From: Rhizobium indicum | GTDB taxonomy: Bacteria; Pseudomonadota; Alphaproteobacteria; Rhizobiales; Rhizobiaceae | Assembly: GCF_005862305.2 (NCBI RefSeq) | Contig: NZ_CP054022.1 | Coordinates: 930,001-994,000, forward strand | Reading direction: 5' to 3' | Length of the DNA: 64,000 nucleotides | Part shown: positions 17,092 to 25,111 of the stretch, one piece after another | How the letters are laid out: each line of letters starts with the position of its first letter | Numbering within the stretch: position 1 is the first letter of the stretch | Translations under genes and position numbers: made by a program | Notes under the pieces: generated by a model | The model's database searches: none | Told to the model about the DNA's origin: nothing | What the model saw: the letters and a program-made list of their open reading frames with translations, nothing else

Positions 17092-17472
17092 ATGCCTACG
17101 ATTCTCATCCTTGAAGACGAACCGTTCATCGCGCTCGATATCGAAACGGTTCTGGAGGGTTGTGGCCAGCGCTGCTTCGTAACGCTCTCGACGGGTTCGG
17201 ACGCCGTTTCCTGGCTGAAGGAAAACTCGCCGTCCGCCGCAATCGTCGACCCTCGCCTCTCGGACGGCGTCTGCACTGCCGTGGCGCGGCATCTCGTCTA
17301 TTGCGACATTCCGTTCATTGTTTATTCGGGCGAGACGGAATCCGTTTCCGAGCTGGAACCCGCGTTCGCAGAAGGTCATCTCCTGATGAAGCCGGCCTCG
17401 CCTGAACAGCTTGTGGAAGCCGTCGAGACGGCCTTGTACGGGTCCGACCGTCTGCGTAAGTCCGGGGCATGA
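17092..17472 (+). CDS. single-domain response regulator
   Basis: A 126-residue receiver domain: LILEDEPFIALDIETVLEG, phosphoacceptor Asp in AAIVDPRLSDG, IVYSGETE, and MKPASPEQLVEAV with the conserved lysine. This variant, with KPA instead of KPF, is common in alphaproteobacterial single-domain regulators and also occurs in the 19862 gene. The ATG at 17092 follows AAGGAG. Its stop overlaps the start of the next small gene (ATGA), so the two are coupled. Confidence 0.92.
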   Translation: MPTILILEDEPFIALDIETVLEGCGQRCFVTLSTGSDAVSWLKENSPSAAIVDPRLSDGVCTAVARHLVYCDIPFIVYSGETESVSELEPAFAEGHLLMKPASPEQLVEAVETALYGSDRLRKSGA

Positions 17473-17744
17473 CGACACGTTATCTCTGGACGCTGGAACG
17501 CGAAGGCCGGTCGACCCTCAGCGGCCTCGACACGATCGGGGAAATCATTTCGATCATTGTGGCCGAGGACGTTCCCGGTGCCATGCCGGCCGACTGGGTG
17601 GTCTCGTTCATGCGGATCGATGCCGACCAGGACGGATCGGCAGCTCACGAATCTCCGCTGGGTTGGACGCTGCGTCTGCAGCAATCTGGCGCGCCTGAAC
17701 GAGAGTGTGGTTTTGGGGCTGATCCACATCCTCGAACAGATTGA
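17469..17744 (+). CDS. small hypothetical protein, possibly frameshifted
   Basis: The frame starts in the stop of the receiver gene and reads MTTRYLWTLEREGRSTLSGL, then DTIGEIISIIVAED, suggesting a soluble partner of the receiver. The last ~17 residues look unnatural, while the neighbouring frame gives NLARLNESVVLGLIHILEQI ending at 17781. The original protein probably continued into that frame, with a 1-base change near 17680-17690. Function unknown. Confidence 0.55.
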   Translation: MTTRYLWTLEREGRSTLSGLDTIGEIISIIVAEDVPGAMPADWVVSFMRIDADQDGSAAHESPLGWTLRLQQSGAPERECGFGADPHPRTD

Positions 17745-17855
17745 GGACGCGCCGAAGCGAATCCATTTGTCGCGTTCGTGATGAGCTCGCGGAGCACGAG
17801 GGAGAACGCTAACCTCGCCTATTCAGGCATGGCCGCAGGCATTCCATGTAGCGGA

Positions 17856-17880
17856 GGAACTATATCTTATCGGTGGCGTT
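17856..17880 (+). promoter_or_regulatory. EcfG/RpoE2-type promoter before DUF1236 gene
   Basis: GGAAC (17856-17860), an 18-base spacer and TT (17879-17880) within GGCGTTT match the alphaproteobacterial general-stress promoter GGAAC-N18-TT. It ends 35 bp before the start codon at 17916. Confidence 0.7.
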
Positions 17881-17915
17881 TATCCGGACACTCAAAATCC
17901 TGGGAGGATAACAAC

Positions 17916-18203
17916 ATGAAAACACTGGTCATCTCTGCGGTAGCGCTGTTTCTGTCACTCGGAGGAGCGGCGGTCGCGCAGACGACGACGGTCGTCGTTC
18001 CCGGCGAGGTCAAGACCTATGTACTAAAACAGGAAACGCCATCCGTCACCTTTGAAGGTGACGTCGCAGTCGGTACGGCGCTTCCGGACACGGTCGAGGT
18101 CCACACAATCCCCGATCAACCTGATTACGGTTATGTGGTCGTCAACAAAAAACGTGTGCTCGTCAATCCGAAGACGCGCACGGTGATTGAGGTCGTCCAA
18201 TAA
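17916..18203 (+). CDS. secreted DUF1236-domain protein
   Basis: A 95-residue protein with a clear signal peptide (TLVISAVALFLSLGGAAVAQ) and a DUF1236 domain: GTALPDTVEVHTIPDQPDYG followed by VVNKKRVLVNPKTRTVIEVV. The domain is common in rhizobial periplasmic proteins of unknown role. ATG 17916 follows GGGAGG. An EcfG-type promoter lies just upstream and a strong hairpin follows, so it is probably a monocistronic general-stress gene. Confidence 0.88.
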   Translation: MKTLVISAVALFLSLGGAAVAQTTTVVVPGEVKTYVLKQETPSVTFEGDVAVGTALPDTVEVHTIPDQPDYGYVVVNKKRVLVNPKTRTVIEVVQ

Positions 18204-18213
18204 ATTGAAAGCA

Positions 18214-18246
18214 TCGCGGGCCTGCTTCCAAGGCCCGCGATTCCTC
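18214..18246 (+). terminator. hairpin terminator after DUF1236 gene
   Basis: TCGCGGGCCT and AGGCCCGCGA form a perfect 10-bp stem with a 7-base loop, followed by a pyrimidine-rich TTCCTCTCC tail. It starts 11 bp after the stop codon. Confidence 0.7.
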
Positions 18247-18259
18247 TCCTCCGTCCGCA

Positions 18260-19388
18260 TCAGGTGCCGTTCGCTCGGGGAGCGAGGGCTGAATTCAGCT
18301 TGGCATCCACCGCAGCCAGTCGCATCAGATGACGTCGTAATCGCGGGGTCTCCTTTGGGCATTCCAGACGCGAAGGAGCAATATGATCGTCGAATTTCAA
18401 CCTCTTCATTCGCGGCTGATCTTCACGGTTTGCTGTGGTCGTCCCGAGACGAAGACAGTGTTGTATTCCGCGCAGACCCTTCTCGAGTACAAGCCGAACC
18501 ACGAAACACGGGTCGCTTCGGAAAATCACCCCAATGGTCACGAGTGACAGATACGTTCTCCGAGCTTGTCGGAATTCCCAAAACGCATATTTCTGCGTGG
18601 CGTCGATTGCACTTCCGATCGCGTATCGGGGGACTTGCGGATTTGCGGCCAGGGAACGCCGGACGACTTCCAAAGCACTTTTACCCATTCGCAGATGATC
18701 GGAAGACATGCTGCCTGGATGCTTTCGATATCCCACCAGCCGTTCGGGAACGACTTCGATGAAGTAGCGTGCGGCTAGCTTGAGCTTGAAATCGAGGTCT
18801 TCGCAGCCTCCAATGCCGGCTGCTGCATATGAGCTATCAAACCCACCTATCGCAAGCGCGCCGGACGAGAAGCGCGCTTCCATTCCCTATATACTTAACA
18901 TTCAGATGCCGAGCATAGATATATCCTCTTGCAACATCGGAACTGCCAGGGCGAATGATCTCGTCGTCGTCATTGATGATGTAATGCAGCGTATAGACCG
19001 CAGCCCAGTGCGAGGGCAACCGCTCGAGAGCGTCACCTGCTTTTCGATTTTCGTGGGGTGCCAGAGATCGTCCGCATCAGGAATGCCACGAATCGACCTG
19101 ATGATGCCTCGATCCCAGTATTCCTTGCGGCGGCGACACCGCGGTTGGGGGTGGACAGGAGGCGGATCCGTGGGTCTGACGTGGCTATCTGCTCGACGAG
19201 TTTTGCCGTGTCGTCCGTGGAACCGTCGTTGACAACGACGATCTCCAGGGCGGCGTAGGTCTTCGCATAGCGGACCGAAGCGTGCGCTCAATGTAAGTGG
19301 AAGCATTGAAGGCCGGGATGACTACCGAGACCAGAGGCTGGTCAGAATGAAATGTGTCTGGTCGATCCTCATCTTTATATGAAAGCAT
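18260..19388 (-). pseudogene. family 2 glycosyltransferase, several frameshifts
   Basis: Pieces of one GT-A glycosyltransferase appear in order in different frames: PLVSVVIPAFNASTYIERTL, TYAALEIVVVNDGSTDDTAK, LVEQIATSDPRIRLLSTPNR with GVAAARNTG, the DADDLWHP metal-binding region, and GGFDSSYAAAGIGGCEDLDF with KLKLAARY and GYRKHPGSMS. At least three indels separate them. Such enzymes transfer sugars in surface polysaccharide synthesis, but no other polysaccharide gene is near, so this is a relic. Confidence 0.85.
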
Positions 19389-19777
19389 TGCAGATCTCTC
19401 GCCACGTCATCCAGAAAGATACTTTCGTACAGGTGAAGGGACTGCTTTTTGATTTCTGCCGTTTTCGTACATTCAATTCGGGGCGGGCAAATCCCAGCCG
19501 CCGACATTGTTGGAACGCCGTCAACAAGCCTACACTCTAGCTTTGTTCTGCGGGCGCAAACGGACTTTGGTCTGACGTAGACCCTCTACTTTCGTAGAAG
19601 AGGGTAGATATGTCAGCCGCACGTTGGCGAACCCTGGAGTTCCAGGCAAGGCGTCAAGATCTGGTCCTCCGACACTTCGTACACGCGGGTCGCGCACAGG
19701 GGCCGGCGCCCGACCTCGGTGAGGCATCCGGATCTCGGACCTTAGTTGGGTATGCTTGAGACTGAAGTCCTACACGT
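19389..19777. other. intergenic region with one long hairpin
   Basis: No gene is supported. At 19572-19616 there is an interrupted dyad: CTGAC outside, ACCCTCT and AGAGGGT (19581-19587 and 19599-19605) inside, and two further pairs near the loop. It may be a relic terminator or a small-RNA structure. An EcfG-type promoter begins right after the interval. Confidence 0.4.
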
Positions 19778-19802
19778 GGAACGGCTTGTAGCGGGGAATG
19801 TT
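19778..19802 (+). promoter_or_regulatory. EcfG/RpoE2-type promoter before response regulator
   Basis: GGAAC (19778-19782), 18 bases, then TTTT starting at 19801, matching the general-stress promoter consensus. It ends 60 bp before the start codon at 19862. Confidence 0.65.
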
Positions 19803-19861
19803 TTCGATTGGCGACGCCAGAGAGCGCCGCGCCGATTTTGTAGCCGCCCTGGAGACGAAAC

Positions 19862-20239
19862 ATGCGTCTGCTCATCGTCGAAGACGAACCGGGAATCGCT
19901 CTGGTGATCGAGGACGTCGCGATCGACGCCGGATTCGAAATCATTGGCATCGCGGGGAACATGTCAGAGGCTCTGGAGCTCGGCTCCGAAGCAGACATCG
20001 CCATCATCGACGTCCGGCTTGGGGATGGACTCACCGGGCCGTCCATTGCCCGCGCCCTCTTTTCCGGGTTCGGACTTGGTGTGGTGTATTTCACCGTGAA
20101 CCCCGGCCTTATCGAAAACCCGGAGGGCCGATCTGTCGTCACCAAACCGGCGAGCCCCGAAAGAATAGTGGACGCGTTGTCCATGGCAGCCAAGAACGCA
20201 AGAACGCATCGCGTCGCGAGCGGGCCCACCTTCTCCTGA
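19862..20239 (+). CDS. single-domain response regulator
   Basis: A 125-residue receiver: LLIVEDEPGIALVIEDVAID, AIIDVRLGDGLTGP with the phosphoacceptor Asp, and VTKPASPERIVDAL with the conserved lysine. The hydroxy-residue switch sits in VVYFTVNPG. No output domain. It has its own EcfG-type promoter, so it may feed back on the general stress response or modulate a kinase in it, as some single-domain regulators do in alphaproteobacteria (inference). Confidence 0.9.
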   Translation: MRLLIVEDEPGIALVIEDVAIDAGFEIIGIAGNMSEALELGSEADIAIIDVRLGDGLTGPSIARALFSGFGLGVVYFTVNPGLIENPEGRSVVTKPASPERIVDALSMAAKNARTHRVASGPTFS

Positions 20240-20411
20240 ACGCTTGAGGCGCCGTTGATCGGCTTCCTCCCCCGAACCCAATGCTGCCGACACTATTCCT
20301 ATTGTCGGTCAGGAGATGCACATGCCCGCTCCGCAATCGTATGACGCGCCGCCGTAACTGCTGCTCCGCTCGCCCGTTGTCCTCGGCGCCGGCTTGCGGC
20401 AAGGCATTCCG

Positions 20412-20590
20412 TCAGTGGACGACGGCAATCACGGGAATTCCGGCTTCCTCCGCAGCGTGAAGGAGTGCGGTACGCGCTGCCTTTGCTGGGATATTACCCT
20501 GAATGGCATCGAGACATGTTTTTACCGACGCGATGTATTCCTTGCCATCGTCGGTCGGCCATACGGCGACTAGGGCTTCAAGGTCACAAC
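20412..20590 (-). pseudogene. DUF982 protein, N-terminal half missing
   Basis: An open stretch reads EALVAVWPTDDGKEYIASVK, then CLDAIQGNIPAKAARTALLH and AAEEAGIPVIAVVH before the TGA at 20412. This is the C-terminal half of a DUF982 protein (WP...G..Y..A...C..AL.G..P...AR.AF..AA.EA.I). No start codon precedes it and the N-terminal strands are absent. Confidence 0.6.
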
Positions 20591-20898
20591 GGTCCCGCTG
20601 TCAACAATGATCCAGAGAGTCCGGACCATATCTGCCGCTTCGCGAAGGGTTGCCGAGATATTCGCTTGGGAAAATGTGACGACGCCTTTTGCCACGATAT
20701 CCAGCCGGACGATTGCATCGTGTTCGGTACCACCTCCAGGGATGCCAGCATGCTCGCGCAGATCGCGCACTGTAGTCATCGCGCGAAGCAACAAGCTCTC
20801 GATTCGCCCGCGGTCAGGCGGTCGACTTCTTTCGCCGCCCTCACGAGTTCTGCGACGAACCCCGGGATGCTGCTCGTCTCCGCAGTTATCGTCATCAT
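20570..20898 (-). pseudogene. small hypothetical gene with internal frameshift
   Basis: The first part starts with two ATGs at 20898 and 20895 and reads TITAETSSIPGFVAELVRAA then KEVDRLTAGE. The match then moves to another frame giving RIESLLLRAMTTVRDLREHA to the end, REAADMVRTLWIIVDSGTVV with TLKP. A 1-base deletion near 20810 explains this. The C-terminal AADM.RTL...DSGT...LKP is a pattern I associate with small rhizobial proteins of unknown role. It overlaps the stop of the upstream gene. Confidence 0.55.
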
Positions 20899-21096
20899 CC
20901 CTCGAATTCAGCGCCGGGCAGCCAACCGCGCGTATAGCCCCTTGCTGATGCATGCCCGGGCGATTGCAAGCTGCTCGCACAGCCGTTCGCGATCCTTGAG
21001 CAGAGCATCGATGGTTGCGCGCGGATCCCCTCCGTGCCAAGCCATAGCTGCGTCGACGGGGTTGGATTCCGGTGTCGTACGACGTTCGGCAAGCAT
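20895..21096 (-). pseudogene. small hypothetical gene with frameshift in G-run
   Basis: ATG 21096 follows AGGA. The frame reads AAMAWHGGDPRATIDALLKD, RERLCEQLAIARACISKG and then leaves its family; in the next frame the expected YTRGWLPGAEFEG follows to a stop at 20895. One extra base in the run at 20938-20941 accounts for it. The WHGGD.RATI..L..DR..L..QLA...ACISKG.TRGW pattern is typical of a small rhizobial family without known function. Confidence 0.6.
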
Positions 21097-21319
21097 GTCG
21101 GATCCTAGTCATTTCAGGGAGAGCATGCTCGGAGACAATGTTGCGGGAGCGAACTGCGTGATGCAACGGAGCGCGGATGCGCGAGCATCGAAAAGCTAGA
21201 CACCAGAACGAGTCGTAGCAAGGATTCGTTGAACGCTGAGCAGGTCACAAGATGCGGCGTGTCCTGAGGCTTGAATTCCCCCTTGCTGCCGGAACAAAGA
21301 TGAGGACGGGGGGAAACCG

Positions 21320-21415
21320 ATGAAAATGCTGATAATGCTTGCAGTCGGAATGGTGGCGTTCGATGACGTTGCCGCGGACTATCCCACCAATGGCATGCAG
21401 TGCGAATTCCTCTAG
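21320..21415 (+). CDS. possible 31-residue secreted peptide
   Basis: ATG 21320 follows GGGGGAAA and encodes MKMLIMLAVGMVAFDDVAAD followed by YPTNGMQCEFL. The N-terminus resembles very small rhizobial proteins that start MK.L....MV.FD. It may be truncated. The good ribosome site is the main support. Confidence 0.35.
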   Translation: MKMLIMLAVGMVAFDDVAADYPTNGMQCEFL

Positions 21416-21440
21416 TTCAGCCCGAGATGATTTTGGCCTG

Positions 21441-21677
21441 TCAATGCACTGAGCTCGAAGATGGCGCGTTTGCGCGCGTGGCGGCCAGCCCGACGTAAGT
21501 GCCGATCAGAACGGTCGCCATCTCCTTTACCGAGCGACAGCCCTCGTTGTAGAGTTCGATGGCGGCATCACACAAAAAAGAGGACGCTTGATCGTCCCAC
21601 TCCACCTCGTAGTACCGATACCATTCACGGACCGCCTTCGACATCAGCAGATGATCTTCCTGTATGCACTTGGACAT
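21441..21677 (-). CDS. conserved rhizobial hypothetical protein
   Basis: A 78-residue (or 67 from ATG 21644) soluble protein: VREWYRYYEVEWDDQASSFL, CDAAIELYNEGCRSVKEMAT and VLIGTYVGLAATRANAPSSS. I recognise the family as small conserved rhizobial proteins without assigned function. No signal peptide. It is downstream of the DUF3606 gene on the same strand but separated by the inverted repeat at 21731-21824, so it probably has its own promoter. Confidence 0.75.
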   Translation of the reverse strand: MSKCIQEDHLLMSKAVREWYRYYEVEWDDQASSFLCDAAIELYNEGCRSVKEMATVLIGTYVGLAATRANAPSSSSVH

Positions 21678-21730
21678 GCGTTACCCCAGACATGGAGGTG
21701 GCAGGCCTGCGTGGCTATGACTGCTCCGTT

Positions 21731-21824
21731 ACGACCGAGCGGCGTCGCCATATCCCGGACTAGGAAAGACAGGACACCCACGGGGACTGCCTCGTCCGTG
21801 GACAGGGCAACGCCGCTCGGTCGT
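21731..21824. repeat. 94-bp element with perfect 15-bp terminal inverted repeats
   Basis: ACGACCGAGCGGCGT (21731-21745) and its exact complement (21810-21824) bound a 94-bp stretch, and the complementarity continues imperfectly outward (CCGTT/AACGG). A second 6-bp pair, CCACGG/CCGTGG, lies inside. It ends against the stop codon of the DUF3606 gene. It could be a small MITE-like element or a structured 3' end of the DUF3606 transcript. Confidence 0.55.
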
Positions 21825-22007
21825 CTAACGGCGACCAATCTCGGCCTCGACCTTCTTCCGTGAGTTTCCAGCGCTCTTCACGGCCTTCTTGACGGCATCT
21901 TTCGAGACGCCTTCCTTCGTTGCTTCGTACTTGACCTCGTGATCCTGGCCGCCGGCCACGCGGGCTCGATCCTGTGCGCGGCCGCGGGATGTCGGTGTCT
22001 GTGCCAT
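21825..22007 (-). CDS. DUF3606 protein
   Basis: The 60-residue product matches DUF3606: RARVAGGQDHEVKYEATKEG, VSKDAVKKAVKSAGNSRKKV and a final EAEIGRR. These small charged proteins are widespread in rhizobia and often belong to the general stress regulon. The role is unknown. The start follows GAGGAG. An EcfG-type promoter lies 35-60 bp upstream on the same strand. Confidence 0.88.
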   Translation of the reverse strand: MAQTPTSRGRAQDRARVAGGQDHEVKYEATKEGVSKDAVKKAVKSAGNSRKKVEAEIGRR

Positions 22008-22041
22008 CGGGCTTCTCCTCGGAATGAGCGTCCGCAGTAGA

Positions 22042-22066
22042 AACTCACAACGATTCCGGTGGTTCC
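22042..22066 (-). promoter_or_regulatory. EcfG/RpoE2-type promoter before DUF3606 gene
   Basis: On the minus strand GGAAC (22066-22062), 18 bases and TT (22043-22042) match the general-stress consensus, ending 34 bp before the start codon at 22007. Confidence 0.68.
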
Positions 22067-22282
22067 CGGGAGATAGTGGATGATGATGATGCTTTGAAGC
22101 GGCTGCGGAATTCCCTAAGCGGTGCCCGCCATTGTGCTGGAGGAAGGTGGTTGCTTAGTCTCGAACTGAACAAATCTCCACCGCTTTCCACTACTGCCAG
22201 GCGCAATTCGACCATCGGAGACGGCGGAATCAATTTGGGAGAGAAATTCCGCAAAGCATTGAAAAATGATTCGTTTGGAGTC

Positions 22283-22307
22283 GGAACGAATCACCCTGAC
22301 ACGTCTT
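22283..22307 (+). promoter_or_regulatory. EcfG/RpoE2-type promoter before first ku gene
   Basis: GGAAC (22283-22287), an 18-base spacer and TT (22306-22307), ending 33 bp before the ku start at 22341. General-stress control of non-homologous end joining genes fits what is known in Sinorhizobium. Confidence 0.6.
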
Positions 22308-22340
22308 TGAGTCGCGTATTAATGATTCGGAGTATTTGTC

Positions 22341-23249
22341 ATGCCGTCAGGACAGCGTGCGCAGTGGAAAGGCTTTCTGAAGTTCGGTGAGGTAAGCTGC
22401 GGCGTCGCTCTCTACACGGCAGCCTCGACCAGCGACCGCATCACCTTCAACACCATCAACAAGGCCACGGGCAACCGCGTCAACCGCATCTTCATAGACA
22501 GCGAGACCGAGGATCCGGTGCCGAAGGAAGCCCAGACCAAGGGCTTCGAGATCGAGAACGGCCAGTACATCATCATCGATCCCGAGGAAGTTTCCGCCGC
22601 GATCCCTGAGAGCAACAAGACGCTCGAGATCGAGGCGTTCATCCCCTGCTCCGACGTCGACGACGTCTATTTCGACAAGCCGTACTACCTCACGCCCGAC
22701 AAGATGGGCGGAGACGCGTTCGCGGCTCTCCGCGATGCGATGAAGAAGTCGATGGTCGCGGCCATCGCCCGCACCGTCCTATTCCGTCGAATGCGTACGG
22801 TGCTGATACGGCCGCACGGCAAGGGCCTGATCGCCAGCACGCTCAACTACGACTACGAGGTTCGTTCCTCCGAAAAGGCTTTCGAGGAGATGCCCAAGCT
22901 CAAGATCCAGGGCGAGATGCTCGATCTCGCCAAGCACATCATCAGCACCAAGAAGGGCGAGTTCGATCCGGCGACCTTCGACGACCGCTACGAAGCCGCC
23001 GTCGCGGATCTGGTGAAGGCGAAGCTGGAAGGCAAGTCGCTTCCGAAGCCGAAGAAGGTGCAGGTCTCGAAGCCCAACGATCTGCTGGCCGCGCTCCGAG
23101 AGAGTGCTGGGATGATGAAGGCCGCTGACGACAAACCGAAACGCACTGCGGCCAATGCCAATCAAGGCACTGGCAGGCAGCGCGCCGCGCGCGGAGCGGC
23201 TTCGAAAGCCGCCTCTTCCGGTGCCGCTCCGCGGCGCAAGGCCAGCTAG
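22341..23249 (+). CDS. ku: Ku protein (non-homologous end joining), copy 1
   Basis: A 302-residue bacterial Ku. The Ku core spans residues ~6-255: WKGFLKFGEVSCGVALYTAA, ATGNRVNRIFIDSETEDPVP, KPYYLTPDKMGGDAFAALRD and a C-terminal YEAAVADLVKAKLEGK. A basic Ala/Lys/Arg tail follows, as in Ku proteins that recruit LigD. Ku encircles DNA ends during double-strand break repair. It is followed after 11 bp by a second ku, the tandem arrangement known on Sinorhizobium plasmids, where the two proteins may form a heterodimer. No ligD is in the window. Confidence 0.96.
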   Translation: MPSGQRAQWKGFLKFGEVSCGVALYTAASTSDRITFNTINKATGNRVNRIFIDSETEDPVPKEAQTKGFEIENGQYIIIDPEEVSAAIPESNKTLEIEAFIPCSDVDDVYFDKPYYLTPDKMGGDAFAALRDAMKKSMVAAIARTVLFRRMRTVLIRPHGKGLIASTLNYDYEVRSSEKAFEEMPKLKIQGEMLDLAKHIISTKKGEFDPATFDDRYEAAVADLVKAKLEGKSLPKPKKVQVSKPNDLLAALRESAGMMKAADDKPKRTAANANQGTGRQRAARGAASKAASSGAAPRRKAS

Positions 23250-23260
23250 GGGGATAGGTC

Positions 23261-24073
23261 ATGGCTCCGAAATATTACTGGAAAGGCTATCTCAAACTCT
23301 CTCTGGTCACCTGCCCTGTGGCAATGACCCCGGCTACGAGCGAAAGCGAGAAGGTTCGCTTCCATACACTCAACAAGGAGACGGGCAACCGCGTCGTTTC
23401 CCGGTACATCGATTCCGTCACGGGCAAGCCCGTCAAGGACGAGAACGAAGCCAAGGGCTACGCTCGCGGGGAGAACGACTACGTTATCCTCACCGAAGAC
23501 GATCTGGATGCCGTTGCGCTCGACACGGTAAAGACGATCGACATCGACAGGTTCGTCCCGGCCGACAGCATCGAGTGGATCTACCTTGAGAAGCCGCATT
23601 ACCTGATGCCGAACGACGCCGTTGGCAACGAGGCATTTGCGGTGATTAGGGATGCCATGAAGGCCGACAAGGTTTTCGGAGTGTCGAAGCTCGTGATGGG
23701 CCGCCGAGAGCGGGCGGTCGTCCTGGAACCGCGCGGCGAAGGCATCGTGCTCTGGACTTTGCGTTTCGGCGACGAGGTTCGACCGGAGGAGAATTACTTC
23801 GAAGACATCGACGAGCAGGCCGATCCGGATCTCATTCCCCTTGTGCAGCAGCTCATCAAGCAGAAGACCGCGCGCTGGTCTCCGGACATGGTGAGTGATC
23901 CAATCCAGGAGAGCCTGCTCAAGATCATCGCTGAGAAGAAGAAGGCGCTGAAGCCGGAAAAGGCGGCGAAGGGGAAGGCGGCCGAAGTCGCTCCGAAGTC
24001 CAATGTGGTCAGCATCATGGATGCGCTCCGGAAGAGCGTTGAGGCAGATCTTAAAGGTAGGAAGTCAGGGTAG
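23261..24073 (+). CDS. ku: Ku protein (non-homologous end joining), copy 2
   Basis: A 270-residue Ku paralogue: YYWKGYLKLSLVTCPVAMTP, KETGNRVVSRYIDSVTGKPV and KPHYLMPNDAVGNEAFAVIR, ending with a short Lys/Ala-rich tail. It is clearly diverged from copy 1, consistent with heterodimer partners rather than a recent duplication. GGGGGATAGG precedes the ATG. It shares the transcript and presumably the EcfG-type promoter with copy 1, and a small gene follows after 4 bp. Confidence 0.96.
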   Translation: MAPKYYWKGYLKLSLVTCPVAMTPATSESEKVRFHTLNKETGNRVVSRYIDSVTGKPVKDENEAKGYARGENDYVILTEDDLDAVALDTVKTIDIDRFVPADSIEWIYLEKPHYLMPNDAVGNEAFAVIRDAMKADKVFGVSKLVMGRRERAVVLEPRGEGIVLWTLRFGDEVRPEENYFEDIDEQADPDLIPLVQQLIKQKTARWSPDMVSDPIQESLLKIIAEKKKALKPEKAAKGKAAEVAPKSNVVSIMDALRKSVEADLKGRKSG

Positions 24074-24077
24074 TCAG

Positions 24078-24341
24078 ATGCACTTGCTGGAAACGAAGAT
24101 TGTTCACGAGAAAACCGGATGGCGGGTAGACTTTGTCGGCGACGACGGGGAAGCGGTGTCGATCAAGGTGGCGGACGGTCACGCTGCAAGCGAAGACGAG
24201 GCCATTGAGCGTGCGAAAGAGGTCATGGTTCAGTTGACGGCATATGGCACGCGTGGCGGCGGCCGGAACATCAACCCGTACGATGCCGCCAGCAATGGAA
24301 ACTTTGACGACGATGAGCCGTTGCTGGATACGCGGCACTGA
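24078..24341 (+). CDS. small hypothetical protein in ku operon
   Basis: An 87-residue protein starting at ATG 24078, four bases after the second ku stop: HLLETKIVHEKTGWRVDFVG, SIKVADGHAASEDEAIERAK and an acidic C-terminus. The first half looks like a small beta domain followed by a helix. No known family is recognised. Position suggests cotranscription with the two ku genes, perhaps as an accessory, but no function can be assigned. Confidence 0.72.
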   Translation: MHLLETKIVHEKTGWRVDFVGDDGEAVSIKVADGHAASEDEAIERAKEVMVQLTAYGTRGGGRNINPYDAASNGNFDDDEPLLDTRH

Positions 24342-24374
24342 TCCGCCTTGAGGAAACTCCAGCCTCTCAGCAAC

Positions 24375-24406
24375 AAAAAAGGCCGGGGCGAAACCGCACC
24401 GACCTT
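24375..24406 (-). terminator. rho-independent terminator, leftward
   Basis: Read on the minus strand, an imperfect 10-12 bp GC-rich stem (24379-24406, AAGGTCGGTGCG pairing with CGCCCCGGCCTT) runs into six Ts (24380-24375). It would end transcripts of the leftward genes at 24601-25028. Confidence 0.65.
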
Positions 24407-24600
24407 CCTCATCATCGCCTTCTTACCAGTGCCAGTACATCCGTGGGCAAAAGCATTTCAGCAATGCGGCGTTGCGAGCAGCGAATTCAGCGCTCATCAG
24501 CAAGGCCTATGAGAGAGTTCTACCTGTGAAGTGTGTCCGCAACAAGTCTCAACTAGAAAATTACCCGAAGGGATGTGCCAGCCGGCTTCCCGGGCCTGCG

Positions 24601-24819
24601 TCAGGCCTGGGAAGCCGGCCAGTCGTTTGACGGTTCCTCGACAGCCTCGTCCGATTGGTCGTCTGCGGGATCCGGGTTGCGGTCGTACGCGACCCTCAGG
24701 CGGTCGAGTTCATTCTGGATGGCATCGTAGACGTCCGTCACCTTTGCGCCTTTCACCACGAACGTGTCGATGAAATCTTCGAGCTTCAGGCTCAGGTCGT
24801 CGCGCCAGTCCTTGGTCAT
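24601..24819 (-). CDS. small hypothetical protein, 72 aa
   Basis: The product is acidic and soluble: DWRDDLSLKLEDFIDTFVVK, VTDVYDAIQNELDRLRVAYD then an Asp/Glu-rich tail. ATG 24819 overlaps the stop of the proline-rich gene (ATGA) and follows GGGAG, so the genes are coupled. Its stop lies inside a perfect nested hairpin (24581-24619, GCCGGCTTCCC paired with its complement) that could slow decay or terminate the message. Function unknown. Confidence 0.75.
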   Translation of the reverse strand: MTKDWRDDLSLKLEDFIDTFVVKGAKVTDVYDAIQNELDRLRVAYDRNPDPADDQSDEAVEEPSNDWPASQA

Positions 24820-25028
24820 TGCCCGTTCTCCCGCTGAAGGCGAATCCCTCTGCAAAGAAGGCCCCACGTCGGGCAATGTACGGACGGGCGTATGCTTGGA
24901 GAAGCGCCCTCGTCGGGTTCGGGATCGGGAAGCGGTTCCTCGCCGGGTATCCGGTCAGGATCGCGCGGTGGCGTGTCGACGGGCGGCGGCGACGGCGGCG
25001 GCACAATGGGTTCGTTTGGCACAGACAT
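24816..25028 (-). CDS. small proline-rich hypothetical protein
   Basis: A 70-residue protein with a Pro/Asp/Glu-rich first half (EPIVPPPSPPPVDTPPRDPD) of the disordered type common in rhizobial stress genes. The start follows a strong GAGGAGG. The last ~25 residues (PTWGLLCRGIRLQRENGQ) look less natural, and the frame may have been altered there. An EcfG-type promoter lies 22-46 bp upstream, so this and the next gene are probably a general-stress operon. Confidence 0.72.
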   Translation of the reverse strand: MSVPNEPIVPPPSPPPVDTPPRDPDRIPGEEPLPDPEPDEGASPSIRPSVHCPTWGLLCRGIRLQRENGQ

Positions 25029-25049
25029 GGGGTTCCTCCTCGCTGCGAG

Positions 25050-25074
25050 AACGTGGGAATTGATCCCAAGTTCC
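25050..25074 (-). promoter_or_regulatory. EcfG/RpoE2-type promoter before proline-rich gene
   Basis: On the minus strand GGAAC (25074-25070), 18 bases, then TT (25051-25050), matching GGAAC-N18-TT. It ends 22 bp before the start codon at 25028. Confidence 0.68.
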
Positions 25075-25111
25075 GTTGACGCGCGGCCCCTTCAACACCA
25101 TCTGCTGCGAC

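Noticed and set aside
20465..21199. 244-codon rightward frame
   Set aside because: Opposite strand holds three recognisable though damaged small genes; this frame is Ser/Arg-rich noise.
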